Origin: CBDFMG01 sp965221205 [NCBI: bacterium]
Lineage (GTDB): Bacteria; SM23-31
DNA length: 64,000 bases
NCBI GenBank assembly: GCA_965221205.1
Contig: OZ244870.1
Coordinates: forward strand, 1,302,001 to 1,366,000
Reading direction: 5' to 3'
A program made the translations under genes and the position numbers. Shown in pieces: positions 18,941-27,550 of this stretch. Every line of letters starts with the position of its first letter. Positions within the stretch are counted from its first letter, which is position 1. The notes beneath the pieces are model-generated. The model saw nothing but the letters and a program-made list of their open reading frames with translations, made no database searches and was not told the origin of the DNA.

Positions 18941-19401
18941 GGAGAGGTCAGGATCTCGATCTCAATACGTATGATGCAGATACCTTTTCACATTGAGCAC
19001 TCGTAACCGGGCACGTGTTGGGGAGTGGCGTATACAGTACAGCGAAATCTCATAACATTGGTGGGCAGGGATTAAGACGCTGATTGGATTTCGATTATTT
19101 TCTTTCCGATTTTGCGAAAAAAACAAGAGAAAAAGCTTCACATTTTACAGGAATTCTGAAATATAACGTTTCTGAAGATGGTTTAACGTCGGCGCAATCA
19201 CCGGAAAATCATTTTCATTGATTGAACTTTTTGCTGGAATAAATGTGAACAAAATATTTATGGATGTTGATCAGGAGCCCGACGGAATAATAGACACCAG
19301 GGTTATCGGTTAACCGTGCTCCATGTACACATATGGTGATTGATTATAACGCAGGTGCTATTCAAACAGTTCCGCCTGGTATTGTTGTATCACTATTTTA
19401 A
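18941..19401 (+). pseudogene. Decayed outer-membrane beta-barrel gene (DUF6588-like)
   Basis: Several frames hold sense in order: DLDLNTYDAD (from about 18953), SGVYSTAK, then NVGAITGKSF with LFAGINVNKIFMDVDQEPDG (19185-19310), and finally DYNAGAIQTVPPGIVVSLF ending at TAA 19399-19401. The ending 'DYN.GA..TV..GI..SLF' and the 'LFAG.. ..DVD' strand are typical of outer-membrane barrel proteins like those of DUF6588. At least three frameshifts and stops separate the blocks, so no product is made. Confidence 0.4.
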
Positions 19402-19474
19402 AAATAATCGCAGATAAAGTGAACAGAAAGGCAGTAATAATTGTTTAACAGATAGTGTTTGCTGCTCATGTGAT

Positions 19475-20623
19475 ATGAAACGGAAAATAATACTTCTTGG
19501 GTCGACAGGTTCGATCGGGAAAAGCACACTTGAGATACTTGATTATTACCATGATGATGTTGCATTAGTTGGTATATCAGCGCATTCAAATTGTGATCTA
19601 TTACTGGAGCAGTGCAAAAAATTTCGTCCCGATTATATTTGTATCAGCGATAAAAATTATCATTCTATTGCGTTAGATGAATGTACAAAAAATGCGCGGG
19701 TATTATCAGGCAGCGAAGGATTGAGAACACTGGTGCGTGAGGCAGATGCTGACCTCGTTGTCAATAGTATTGTTGGCGCTGCCGGACTAATACCGACACT
19801 TGATGCCATTGTAACAGGAAAACACGTTGCACTTGCGAATAAGGAGTCACTTGTTGTTGCCGGCAAACTTGTTATGTCTGAAGCCGCGAAGTATGGTGTC
19901 AATATTTATCCAATAGACAGCGAACACAGTGCAATCTGGCAGTGTTTGCTGGGAGAAAAACCGGAATCTGTTGCAAAGATTACCTTGACTGCTTCAGGGG
20001 GGCCGTTTTTGAACAGGGATTCCGGTACCTTTGATGCAATTACAGTTGAAGAAGCACTGAATCATCCAAATTGGGTAATGGGAAATAAAATCACAATAGA
20101 CTCTGCGACACTGGCCAATAAAGGATTTGAAGTAATTGAAACGCACTGGCTCTACGGCATTGAGCGTGACCGGATTGATGTCGTCATACATCCTCAGTCA
20201 ATTGTCCATTCTTTTGTTGAGTTTATTGACGGATCTGTTAAGGCTCAATTAGGGGAACCAGATATGAAGCTGCCGATTCAATTTGCTCTTTTTTATCCTG
20301 ACAGGCGTGAACATATCAACGGTGAACGGATCAATCTTTCACGTATGCAATTGACATTTGATTGTACTGATCACACCAAATTTCCTTGTCTTTCATTAAC
20401 ATATCAGGCAATGGAAGCCGGAGGAACCGCTCCGGCGGTTTTGAATGCTGCAAATGAGGCGGCCGTTCATTTGTTTTTAGAGAGAAAAATAAAGTTTTCT
20501 TCAATAGCACACCTGATAGAAGATGCATTGCAGCATCACACTATAAATGACAATCCGGAACTTGAAGATTATTTAGAAGCAGACCGTTGGGCACGCACAA
20601 TAACGAAAGAGAAGGTTTCATAA
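19475..20623 (+). CDS. dxr: 1-deoxy-D-xylulose 5-phosphate reductoisomerase
   Basis: 382 residues, the usual length. DXR converts 1-deoxy-D-xylulose 5-phosphate to MEP with NADPH and Mg2+/Mn2+, the committed step of the MEP isoprenoid pathway. Visible: the Rossmann loop GSTGSIG (9-15), ALANKESLV, the metal-binding PIDSEHSAIWQ, LTASGGPF, HPNWVMGNKITIDSATL and the substrate-loop region IHPQSIVHSFVEF. Active-site residues appear intact. One nucleotide separates it from rseP, a common dxr-rseP pairing, so the two are surely co-transcribed. Confidence 0.97.
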   Translation: MKRKIILLGSTGSIGKSTLEILDYYHDDVALVGISAHSNCDLLLEQCKKFRPDYICISDKNYHSIALDECTKNARVLSGSEGLRTLVREADADLVVNSIVGAAGLIPTLDAIVTGKHVALANKESLVVAGKLVMSEAAKYGVNIYPIDSEHSAIWQCLLGEKPESVAKITLTASGGPFLNRDSGTFDAITVEEALNHPNWVMGNKITIDSATLANKGFEVIETHWLYGIERDRIDVVIHPQSIVHSFVEFIDGSVKAQLGEPDMKLPIQFALFYPDRREHINGERINLSRMQLTFDCTDHTKFPCLSLTYQAMEAGGTAPAVLNAANEAAVHLFLERKIKFSSIAHLIEDALQHHTINDNPELEDYLEADRWARTITKEKVS

Positions 20624-20624
20624 T

Positions 20625-21716
20625 ATGGATTCAAATATTTTCTCAATGATATTCTGGGTTATACTCGTATTGGGAGCACTGGTATTTTTTCACGAATTGG
20701 GTCATTTTCTCGCGGCCAAGCTGTCCGGTATTCGTGTCGAAAAATTCTCTATAGGATTTCCACCACGCCTATTTGGTAAAAAGATTGGAGAAACAGATTA
20801 CTGCCTGCAGCTGATACCGTTGGGCGGCTATTGTAAAATGGCCGGTATGGTCGATGAAACGCTTGATACGGACGGAATAAAAGGTGAACAGTGGGAATTT
20901 ACGTCGAAACCGATTCCAATCAGGATGTTCGTCTTGTTCGCCGGTCCGCTCATGAACTTGATTTTGGCTTTTGCACTATTTTCCATCTATATTAATTTTA
21001 TCGGAATACGTGATTATTCTGAAGAATCGGTTGTGGGAAACGTTACTGCCGGAACACCCGCCGAAGAAATCGGACTGCTTCCCGGAGATAAGATAGTAGC
21101 AATTGATGGTGAATCGATTGAATCCTGGATGGAAATGGCTGAAATCATACAGGCAAAGCCGCTTGAAACAGTATCACTCATGATTGAACGAGATGGCATA
21201 TTGATTGAAGAGCAGGCTGCAATTGCACTGTATGAATCGCCTGAAGGGCAGGAACAAATGGCCGATATCGGAAGGCTGGGAATAGAACGGTTTTATTTCG
21301 ACCGGGATGTGGGATTTTTGAAAAGTATTGACCTCGGAATGCGTCAGACTGCGACACTCACACTGGCAATAACAAATACGGTAAAATCTCTCATCACAGG
21401 AAAAGAGTCAATCAAAGCGCTTGGCGGTCCGCTCATGATTGCGAAAATGACTGACGATTTCAGAAGGACAGGTACAGCAGAGTTTATCTTTTTTGTTGCG
21501 TTTCTTAGTCTGAATCTCGGATTTATGAACCTTCTGCCGGTACCGGTTCTCGATGGCGGCCATTTGTTGATTCTCATGGTGGAGGGAATGTCCAGAAAGC
21601 AATTACCTGTCAAAGCACGCATTGTTATCCAGCAGATCGGAATGGCCTTATTGCTCGTGTTAATAGCGGTAATTCTTTATAATGACATCATCAGGCTAAC
21701 CTCTTCAACCGGTTAG
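20625..21716 (+). CDS. rseP: Site-2 intramembrane metalloprotease RseP
   Basis: 363 residues, inner membrane. It has the zinc-binding HELGH (about 24-28) in the first membrane helix, one PDZ domain (about 128-190; AEEIGLLPGDKIVAIDGE), and the second catalytic motif MNLLPVPVLDGGH near 306-318 in a late membrane helix. RseP-type proteases cut anti-sigma factors and leftover signal peptides inside the membrane. An ECF sigma, a single-pass anti-sigma and an RseB-like protein are encoded 30 kb downstream (51.4-53.7 kb) and are plausible clients; that link is inference. It follows dxr by 1 bp. Confidence 0.95.
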   Translation: MDSNIFSMIFWVILVLGALVFFHELGHFLAAKLSGIRVEKFSIGFPPRLFGKKIGETDYCLQLIPLGGYCKMAGMVDETLDTDGIKGEQWEFTSKPIPIRMFVLFAGPLMNLILAFALFSIYINFIGIRDYSEESVVGNVTAGTPAEEIGLLPGDKIVAIDGESIESWMEMAEIIQAKPLETVSLMIERDGILIEEQAAIALYESPEGQEQMADIGRLGIERFYFDRDVGFLKSIDLGMRQTATLTLAITNTVKSLITGKESIKALGGPLMIAKMTDDFRRTGTAEFIFFVAFLSLNLGFMNLLPVPVLDGGHLLILMVEGMSRKQLPVKARIVIQQIGMALLLVLIAVILYNDIIRLTSSTG

Positions 21717-21767
21717 TGAGATTGAAAGTTCAGAGATTTATTGCACCGAATAAAAACAGGGGTATGA

Positions 21768-22121
21768 ATGCATATCGATACTGTACACAATGTTAATAAG
21801 GATGCACTTACGATCAACAACTCTCAGGGAGCAAATATTCAATGGCTTCTGGCAAAAAATGAGGGAGTTGACCATTTCTATATGCGGTATATTTCAATCG
21901 AACCGGGCGGTATTATTCCTCTCCATTCCCATGCACTCATTCATGAAATGTTTATCGTAAAAGGCAAAGGATCAGCACTGTCCGAAGGCAAAGAAACGGT
22001 GTTAGAATCCGGTAGTTTCGTATATGTTGAGCCGAATGAACTACATGGACTAAAGAATATTGGAGAGGAATCATTTGATCTGATCTGTTGTATCAATAAA
22101 CCAGAAGATGAGCACTACTGA
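21768..22121 (+). CDS. Cupin-domain protein
   Basis: 117 residues, one small beta-barrel. Cupin motif 1 is seen as PGGIIPLHSHALIHEMFIVKG (two histidines and a glutamate for metal binding) and motif 2 as YVEPNELHGLKNIG with a third histidine. Cupins of this size are metal-dependent sugar or small-molecule binding enzymes or sensors; no specific reaction can be inferred. It follows rseP by 51 bp and may belong to the same transcript. Confidence 0.85.
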   Translation: MHIDTVHNVNKDALTINNSQGANIQWLLAKNEGVDHFYMRYISIEPGGIIPLHSHALIHEMFIVKGKGSALSEGKETVLESGSFVYVEPNELHGLKNIGEESFDLICCINKPEDEHY

Positions 22122-22387
22122 AACAATTCCCTGAACGCACAATGAGGCGGCGTATTAGAGAGCGCACGATCGAACGTTTCCGGTTAACGTATGACTATAA
22201 TTCCATACGGCTGATGCATAGCGGTTTGAGGATGATTATCTTGATTACCTCTATGAAATATACTACATTATTTCTGCTAAAATTCCTCTTAACCGGGAAA
22301 TTCAATTGGACTGTGTGTCATTGACGTCTCCATTTGAGAGCACACATAAATTACATATAGTATCTACGCTTTTATGCACTGTAAAAT

Positions 22388-24040
22388 ATGATAGTGAACC
22401 GACTTAAATATTATAGAGCCAGGATAGATGTTGCTGGAATGGTGTCAAAAATAGTGCTGACTATATTTTTTGTCTCTATTTTTGCTGTGCAAGGGGCACA
22501 TGGGCAAAGTGTTACCGGTAAAGATTTCAACCGACGAGCGTATGAACACTTTCGGAATGGATTGCTCTATGATATTCAGGGTAATACCGATGAAGCCATT
22601 AAAGAAATGATACGGGCAGTTCAGTTAGATAGTTCAAATTCCGTAATACTGAAATCTCTCGGAGATCTCTATATCTTTAAAGCCCAGGATTATCACATGG
22701 GAGCGGCAGTCTATGAGAGATATCTCGCAAAAAATCCTTTTCATGACCGGACAATTGAGGTTGTTACTCAAATCTATCTCCAGAGCAGGCCGCCCCGCTT
22801 AGAGCGTCTTGAAAATGTTTTAAGCATGGTTATCAGCCGGGGTAATGATCAACCCAAATTTTATGTCACACTCGTTGATGTATTGCTTAAGCAGAAAAAA
22901 GTCAACTTCGCTCAGAATATGGCAGTGATGCTTATCAATCGGACTCGACAGCTCCAGGAATCATGCGAAAAAATTGCTGAAATGTTTATTAACAACAGCA
23001 TGGTAGTAGAAGGAGTTGATTTTTTTAAAGACTATTTACAGGATAATCCCGACTCGCCAAATATTGGAATCATTCTCGGAGTTCTCTATCAGGCGCTTAA
23101 TGATCAGGCTGCTGCAGAACAGGCATATTTGACGGTTCTTCGAAATAATGAGTCGGCATTCAGAGCACGCTTTCGTCTCTCCGAAATGTATGTAGAGGCG
23201 GAAAAAGTTGATAATGCATTACAGCTCTATGATATTCCCGATTTCGATGATCCAATGGAAATCCCGGTAAAATTGTCCATAAGTGAGCTGCTTCTTCAGC
23301 AATTTCCCGATATCCCCTTTTCAAAAATTGAATCAATCATGAATACAGTGGTTCATAAAGCAGGGAGTAACGCTCTAATCTACTACTATCTTGGACGTGC
23401 TCAATCCGGTTTAAGCCGAAATGATGATGCCGTAGAAAATTTCAGAAAATCATTATACGAGGATCCGTTGAACGAAATTGTGCTTTTTTATTTGACGCAG
23501 GCTGAAATGGAACGGGAAAATTTTAGAGAGGCATCGACAGCGATAGCAAAAGCACTCGAATTGCGGCCGGATGAAAAGGCATTCTACGTTATTCAGGGGC
23601 TTGTCTTCGACAGATTAGGAGAGTATAACAGCGCAATAGCAACGTATGAGGCAGGGATTGCAGTCAATTCATCAAATGAAAGTGCGCAGGCAACGCTGCT
23701 TAACAATTACAGCTATATATTGTCTCAACATGATGGTGACCTTAATAAAGCGTTAGAAATGGCGAAGAAAGCCATTGCTGTTGAGCCGGATAACAGCAGT
23801 TTTCTTGATACTATCGGCTGGGTTTACTATAAGCTTGAAGATTATGCAAAGGCCCTCGACTATATTCAGAGATCTGTTGACAGTAATCCTGAAAGCTCTG
23901 AAGTGCTTGACCATTTAGGTGATGTTTTTGAAAAGCTTGGCGATTTAGTGAAAGCTCAAGAATATTGGAATAAAGCGCTTGAACTTGATTCGGAAAACTT
24001 CGAAATACAAGAAAAATTAAGCAACGCACGCAATCAGTAA
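22388..24040 (+). CDS. Secreted/periplasmic TPR-repeat protein
   Basis: 550 residues. A hydrophobic signal segment (about 18-37) ends AHGQS. The remainder is tetratricopeptide repeats: clear units include AVQLDSSNSVILKSLGDLYIFKA near 70, a run of repeats at 330-440 (IYYYLGRAQSGLSRNDDAVENF), and the last three (SFLDTIGWVYYKLEDYAKAL, VLDHLGDVFEKLGDLVKAQ). TPR domains scaffold protein-protein contacts; in this phylum such proteins often serve outer-membrane assembly or secretion. No partner is indicated by its neighbours. The true start could be ATG 22439 (MVSKIV), which gives a more usual signal peptide. Confidence 0.85.
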   Translation: MIVNRLKYYRARIDVAGMVSKIVLTIFFVSIFAVQGAHGQSVTGKDFNRRAYEHFRNGLLYDIQGNTDEAIKEMIRAVQLDSSNSVILKSLGDLYIFKAQDYHMGAAVYERYLAKNPFHDRTIEVVTQIYLQSRPPRLERLENVLSMVISRGNDQPKFYVTLVDVLLKQKKVNFAQNMAVMLINRTRQLQESCEKIAEMFINNSMVVEGVDFFKDYLQDNPDSPNIGIILGVLYQALNDQAAAEQAYLTVLRNNESAFRARFRLSEMYVEAEKVDNALQLYDIPDFDDPMEIPVKLSISELLLQQFPDIPFSKIESIMNTVVHKAGSNALIYYYLGRAQSGLSRNDDAVENFRKSLYEDPLNEIVLFYLTQAEMERENFREASTAIAKALELRPDEKAFYVIQGLVFDRLGEYNSAIATYEAGIAVNSSNESAQATLLNNYSYILSQHDGDLNKALEMAKKAIAVEPDNSSFLDTIGWVYYKLEDYAKALDYIQRSVDSNPESSEVLDHLGDVFEKLGDLVKAQEYWNKALELDSENFEIQEKLSNARNQ

Positions 24041-24078
24041 GCAGTCTAATAATTTTTGGTAATTACATACTTGACAGA

Positions 24079-24456
24079 CCAAAATTTATTTTGTATGTAG
24101 ATAAAAAACAATGCAAGCCCGCTCTGTATTGAGATGAACCAATCTATGCAAAGCAGTTTTATATTGGTAAAAGCCTTTATGAAACGAATATATACTGCGA
24201 CTTCATTATTTACCATCCAGAAAAACATCGCACATGGTGCGTGATTGCGTCAAAGTGGCAACAAGCTGGTGGGTCAGTGGATGAAAAATATCCCTGTACA
24301 ATTCTCACTATTCAAATGTGCTATCCTTATAAGACCATACTTTTATTAGAGAGGGGTTGCTATAGGAAGGGGGCTGAAAAATGGATAAAGAGTCACGTGG
24401 GAAATAACCTTGTACACGTTTTTACTATGGCGGGATTTCAAGACCCGGGCTCATAA
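24079..24456 (+). pseudogene. Remnant of a PD-(D/E)xK type II restriction endonuclease
   Basis: The frame reads through a TGA at 24130 and preserves AKQFYIGKSLYET, CDFIIYHPEKH, the catalytic strand VIASKWQQ, GGSVDEKYP, a 'LLLERGCYRKGAEKWIKS' block and GNNLVHVFTMAGFQ. This order (D-F-I-I ... ESKWQQ ... SVDEKYP ... GGGYKKGAEKWL ... HVF-M-EF) fits restriction endonucleases of the PD-(D/E)xK superfamily. The catalytic glutamate of the expected ESK has become alanine (ASK), the N-terminal part is missing and there is a stop, so it is dead. No methyltransferase partner is left nearby. It marks the left side of the 24-28 kb accessory island. Confidence 0.6.
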
Positions 24457-24648
24457 AGGGGGCATATACCAGTATGATCTGCAATAAAGAACATCGGTAT
24501 TGACCAGAACTGCACAACGTACCAGAAAGCCACGTGGTCCGGGAAGGCACACGGTGTTGCCGGATGCGCGTACGAGAAGGGTTATAATGATGCCTCGGAA
24601 GGACGTGGTCGCTATTGAGATATGTAACCTTTGTGTGGTGAATATACC

Positions 24649-24677
24649 TTGACAATATGATAAATAATGAGTACACT
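24649..24677 (+). promoter_or_regulatory. Sigma70-type promoter for the 24.7-25.4 kb gene pair
   Basis: TTGACA (24649-24654) and TACACT (24672-24677) are spaced by 17 bp, 38 bp before the ATG at 24715, which also has AAAGGA as its ribosome binding site. Confidence 0.55.
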
Positions 24678-24714
24678 TATTTCCCCCTTATCATGACTAC
24701 TTTAAAGGAAAATC

Positions 24715-24948
24715 ATGGATAATACATGTTTTTTATTTGCAAGACCAGGCTTCTTTACCGGTTTTGCTTCCGTTCTTGATTTAGGAGGCACGTTGTTTTT
24801 TTATAATGTGGCGACTCATGAAAAAGAGGCTGATGCAAGAGCAATTCATTCTGATTGGGAAACAGTTGGAGATGATTTATTGCTTGCAATCAATAAATTC
24901 AAAAAAGAGCATGCGGATATTTTGAATGTCGAAGAAGAAAACTCATAA
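24715..24948 (+). CDS. Conserved small protein of unknown function
   Basis: 77 residues, AAAGGA 6 nt upstream. The sequence (FLFARPGFFTGFASVLDLGGTLFFYN, then KEADARAIHSDWETVGDDLLLAI) has the look of a family that often precedes DUF2335-like proteins: an N-terminal 'ARPSF..G....D.GGTL..YN' block and an 'AD..A...DW..VG.D' block. This is pattern memory, not a search. No membrane segment. It overlaps the next gene by 23 bp, so the two are coupled. Function unknown. Confidence 0.7.
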   Translation: MDNTCFLFARPGFFTGFASVLDLGGTLFFYNVATHEKEADARAIHSDWETVGDDLLLAINKFKKEHADILNVEEENS

Positions 24949-25359
24949 ACTTGCCCGCCAGCATAAGAAGCAGCTTGCCCGTCAGCAAATAGAAATTCAA
25001 CAAAGCGGATTTTACTCAGGTCCCCTTCCGGAAGCATCAGATTTAGCACGGTATGATAAAATTGTTCCAGGCGCTGGAAAAATCATGATTGAAAATTTTG
25101 AAAAACAAAGCGTTCATCATAGAGATATGGAAAAAATCGTAATAACATCAGACGCTAAAAACAGTAGAAGGGGTCTGGTTTGTGCTTTTATAATTGGTCT
25201 TGTTGGAATGAGCAGCGGTACATTCCTTGCATATAAGAACATGATGCCTGCAAGCTACACATTTTTTTAGGGACTTTGGGATCACTGGTTGGAGTATTTG
25301 TAGTTGGTGCTCATACGAGAAGAAAAGAGAGAGAACTAGAATTTGGTACTCGAAAGTAA
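24926..25359 (+). pseudogene. DUF2335-like membrane protein, frameshifted near the 3' end
   Basis: Frame one (ATG 24926) gives 114 residues: a basic N-terminus, SGPLPEASDLARYDKIVPGAG (the DUF2335 signature 'GPLPPPE.L..Y..I.PGA'), ENFEKQSVHHRDMEKIV, and a first membrane helix (LVCAFIIGLVGMSSGTFLAY). It stops just after a run of seven T at 25262-25268. The neighbouring frame supplies the missing second helix (LGTLGSLVGVFVVGA) and the basic tail HTRRKERE, ending at 25359. A one-base slip in the T-run explains it, so sequencing error is quite possible. DUF2335 proteins are two-helix inner-membrane proteins often found beside toxin-antitoxin genes. Confidence 0.65.
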
Positions 25360-25587
25360 ATAGTTGTTACATTATGTAATCATGTCTCAATTTTACTATG
25401 CGATATCTTGTATGAATGACACTGCTGACAGGTCCCGGAATACTTCATGTTTATCATCGAACACATCAGTTTGCTCAACTACCGGAACAGCTCGCTGTGC
25501 AGTTTTATATGGTGATTCAATTCTTTCAGTGGGGAGTTTCACGTCAATATATAATAAGTATATTAATCCCAAAAAAAGAATGATAGT

Positions 25588-26163
25588 ATGATTGATGACA
25601 GTCGGGAAAAATTAATCAACATGATGATATTTTTCCTGAAAAAAACAAAATATTGTGGCAAGACCAAACTTTTTAAATTGCTTAGTTTTGCGGACTTTTT
25701 ACATTTTAAACAGACGGGGAAATCTATTTCTGGTTTGGAGTACTTTGCGTGGGATATGGGGCCAGTTCCAAAGCAATTGTTTGAAGAGTTTAAAAACCCT
25801 CCAAAAGACCTGTCGGAGTGTTTTTATATTCCGACAAAGGAAGAGCTTGAACAAGACCAGTGGGAGGGTAAGAATATTTTTACAATAAAGGGTAAGAAGA
25901 GATTTTACGATGGTTGTTTTACTCCAAGAGAGGTGTCAATATTAGAAAAAATGGCTTATGTTTATAAAGAAGCAAATGCAAAAGAAATGGTTGAGGTGTC
26001 TCATCTTAAAAAGCAACCCTGGTATACTACGTATCATAATGTCGGGAAATATGCAAAAATTGATTATTTTTTAGCTTTGGATGACACAAAGGAATCTCTG
26101 CCAAAGCATATAGTGCAAGAACGAATCGAAGATATTAAAGAGATGAAGAAAATTTTCGGTTGA
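25588..26163 (+). CDS. Panacea-domain (DUF4065) antitoxin, PanA/SocA-like
   Basis: 191 residues, soluble. It carries the Panacea pattern: LINMMIFFLKKTKYCGKTKLFKLLSFADFLHFKQTGKSI, then FAWDMGPVPKQLFEEF (the 'W..GPV...L..' core, about 50-66), and a C-terminal helical part. Panacea proteins act as chaperone-like antitoxins for many unrelated toxins. The downstream gene starts inside its stop codon, the usual antitoxin-toxin arrangement, and encodes the likely toxin. The family call is strong; pairing is by context. Confidence 0.85.
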   Translation: MIDDSREKLINMMIFFLKKTKYCGKTKLFKLLSFADFLHFKQTGKSISGLEYFAWDMGPVPKQLFEEFKNPPKDLSECFYIPTKEELEQDQWEGKNIFTIKGKKRFYDGCFTPREVSILEKMAYVYKEANAKEMVEVSHLKKQPWYTTYHNVGKYAKIDYFLALDDTKESLPKHIVQERIEDIKEMKKIFG

Positions 26164-26573
26164 TGGGTGCTAAAGCCGGCGAAATATTTTTTTGCCCTGA
26201 ATTTACTTTCAAAGACGGTAAAGTCGGGAAGAAATGTTTAGTCTTACTTAACAATCCTACCAATAAAGATCATTATATTTTCTGTCTATCCACTTCACAA
26301 CAAAAAGATAAAATACTGAAAGAACATTGCCAAGAAGATTGGAAGATGTTTTTCCTTCGAGCGGGAGAAGACTTTTTTATTAAAAACACGTGGCTAAAAT
26401 TCGATAAATTATACTCTTTTACGCTTGAAGAAGTTCTAAAATCACATACAGACAAGGGGTTAGAATGTGTTGCAAAATTACAGGATTTGACAATGAAGCA
26501 AATCAAGAACTGTATTAAAAAGTGCAAAGAGGACATTAAAAAGAGTTATTTTGAATATATTTTTTCTAAGTAA
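26163..26573 (+). CDS. Candidate Panacea-associated toxin, MazF/PemK-like
   Basis: Start taken as ATG 26163 in the TGATG overlap with the Panacea gene; the upstream TTG at 26160 is also in frame. 136 residues. GEIFFCPEFTFKDGK followed by KKCLVLLNNPTNKDHYIFCLSTS resembles the opening beta strands of PemK/MazF-type SH3-like RNases (G-D-I-x ... K-x-x-L-V-L). NTWLKFDKLYSFT would be the later strand, then a lysine-rich helical tail. The fold call is tentative because the residues are divergent. Its position behind a Panacea antitoxin strongly suggests that it is the toxin. No membrane segment. Confidence 0.65.
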   Translation: MGAKAGEIFFCPEFTFKDGKVGKKCLVLLNNPTNKDHYIFCLSTSQQKDKILKEHCQEDWKMFFLRAGEDFFIKNTWLKFDKLYSFTLEEVLKSHTDKGLECVAKLQDLTMKQIKNCIKKCKEDIKKSYFEYIFSK

Positions 26574-26661
26574 TCCTACTCATCAATAGCAGGTAGAATT
26601 TGTTGATCGGGTTTTGGGCGTTTCTCGACAAGATATTTTATTTAATGAAATAAGAAAATAC

Positions 26662-26690
26662 TTGACGAAGGGCTTATAGTTGTTTATTAT
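26662..26690 (+). promoter_or_regulatory. Sigma70-type promoter
   Basis: TTGACG (26662-26667) and TATTAT (26685-26690) with 17-bp spacing, 36 bp before ATG 26726. GAGAGG at about 26716-26721 is the ribosome binding site of that gene. Confidence 0.6.
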
Positions 26691-26725
26691 TAGGTAGATA
26701 GAGCATTATTTGAAGAGAGGAACAA

Positions 26726-27263
26726 ATGGTTGACTGGTTAAGCATCACCGTGACCGTTTTTTTATTCACGGCAATTTTTACCATTCTCGGGCTCGTATTT
26801 AAAATTGTCTACTGGATGGCAAGCGTTGATAAGGATCGAGACGCCTTGAAGGAAGGGGCTGAAAAGGATCGAGCCACCCTTCAGAAATTCATGCGAGAAA
26901 TCAGGGAAGATATTAAGCAGATTTTTATGAGACTCCCACCTGCTTCTGTTGCCGGGAGCAGCCCCCTTCGACTGACCGATTTTGGGGAGCGGATCGCAAA
27001 GCGGTTGAAGGTTCATGAATGGGCAGCTGAATTGGCTCCCGCGCTGTTGGGTGAGGTTCAGGGCAAGCAGCCTTTTGAGATTGACGAGTTCTGCGACATC
27101 TATGTTCGGAGAAAACTCGACAAAAATCTGAGTATAAGGGTTGCTAAGGGTGTGTATGAATTCGGCATCGTTCGGCATCGGCAGAGAAGGGGTTTTTTCG
27201 GTATTGAGAGTTGTGCTGCGGGAAGAATTGCTAAAACTGGGAGAAGGTGAAGACGGAGAATAA
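26726..27263 (+). pseudogene. Single-pass membrane protein of unknown function, broken by a 10-bp duplication
   Basis: One N-terminal membrane helix (about 5-30) is followed by a coiled coil (DKDRDALKEGAEKDRATL), REDIKQIFMRLPP, SPLRLTDFGERIAKRL and a helical domain. At residue 150 a 10-bp tandem duplication (27161-27180) shifts the frame. Removing one copy restores EFGIGREGVFSVLRVVLREELLKLGEG to a stop at 27261-27263, about 176 residues in all. The 'SPLRLT..G..I......W' and 'GI.R..V..VL...LR..LL' blocks suggest a widespread but unnamed family. As sequenced, the last 30 residues are replaced by an unrelated arginine-rich tail ending at 27250. Confidence 0.65.
27161..27180 (+). repeat. 10-bp tandem duplication causing a frameshift
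   Basis: TTCGGCATCG occurs twice in direct succession. The downstream frame makes sense only if one copy is removed, so this is a recent duplication, or a read or assembly artefact. Confidence 0.85.
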
Positions 27264-27289
27264 GACTTTAGAAATTATGAGAGGTTTTA

Positions 27290-27454
27290 ATGCAAACCAG
27301 CAAAAGGAGTTCATTTGTGAGCAAGCGAATATTCCCTAAGGGGATGGGTTTTTATGAAGCGTTGAGGAGGATTGTCAGGGTTAATCCTAAGGACTTGACG
27401 GGTCCTCCAAAGCCAGATATAAAGGATTCTAAGAAGTCTGATCCTGTTCGATAA
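27290..27454 (+). CDS. Small basic ORF, unknown
   Basis: 54 residues from ATG 27290 to TAA 27452-27454, with GAGAGG 6 nt upstream. The composition is basic (KRSSFVSKRIFPKGMGFYEALRR, then PPKPDIKD), with no membrane segment. It starts 27 bp after the restored end of the upstream membrane protein gene and may be coupled to it. No family recognised; it could be a chance frame. Confidence 0.4.
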   Translation: MQTSKRSSFVSKRIFPKGMGFYEALRRIVRVNPKDLTGPPKPDIKDSKKSDPVR

Positions 27455-27550
27455 ATTTTATTGGGTAATTATTTTTAAATATATTTTGATATAGTGGAAT
27501 ATTTATGTTGCATATTTAAAAATATCTTCTATACATCTTCTTTACATCTA

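Noticed and set aside
22142-22324. 60-residue plus-strand frame after the cupin gene
   Set aside because: No ribosome binding site, no recognisable sequence, odd composition; treated as chance.
24130-24132. TGA in the restriction-enzyme remnant as a selenocysteine codon
   Set aside because: The position is not a conserved Cys and the gene has lost its catalytic residue and N-terminus; simple decay explains it.
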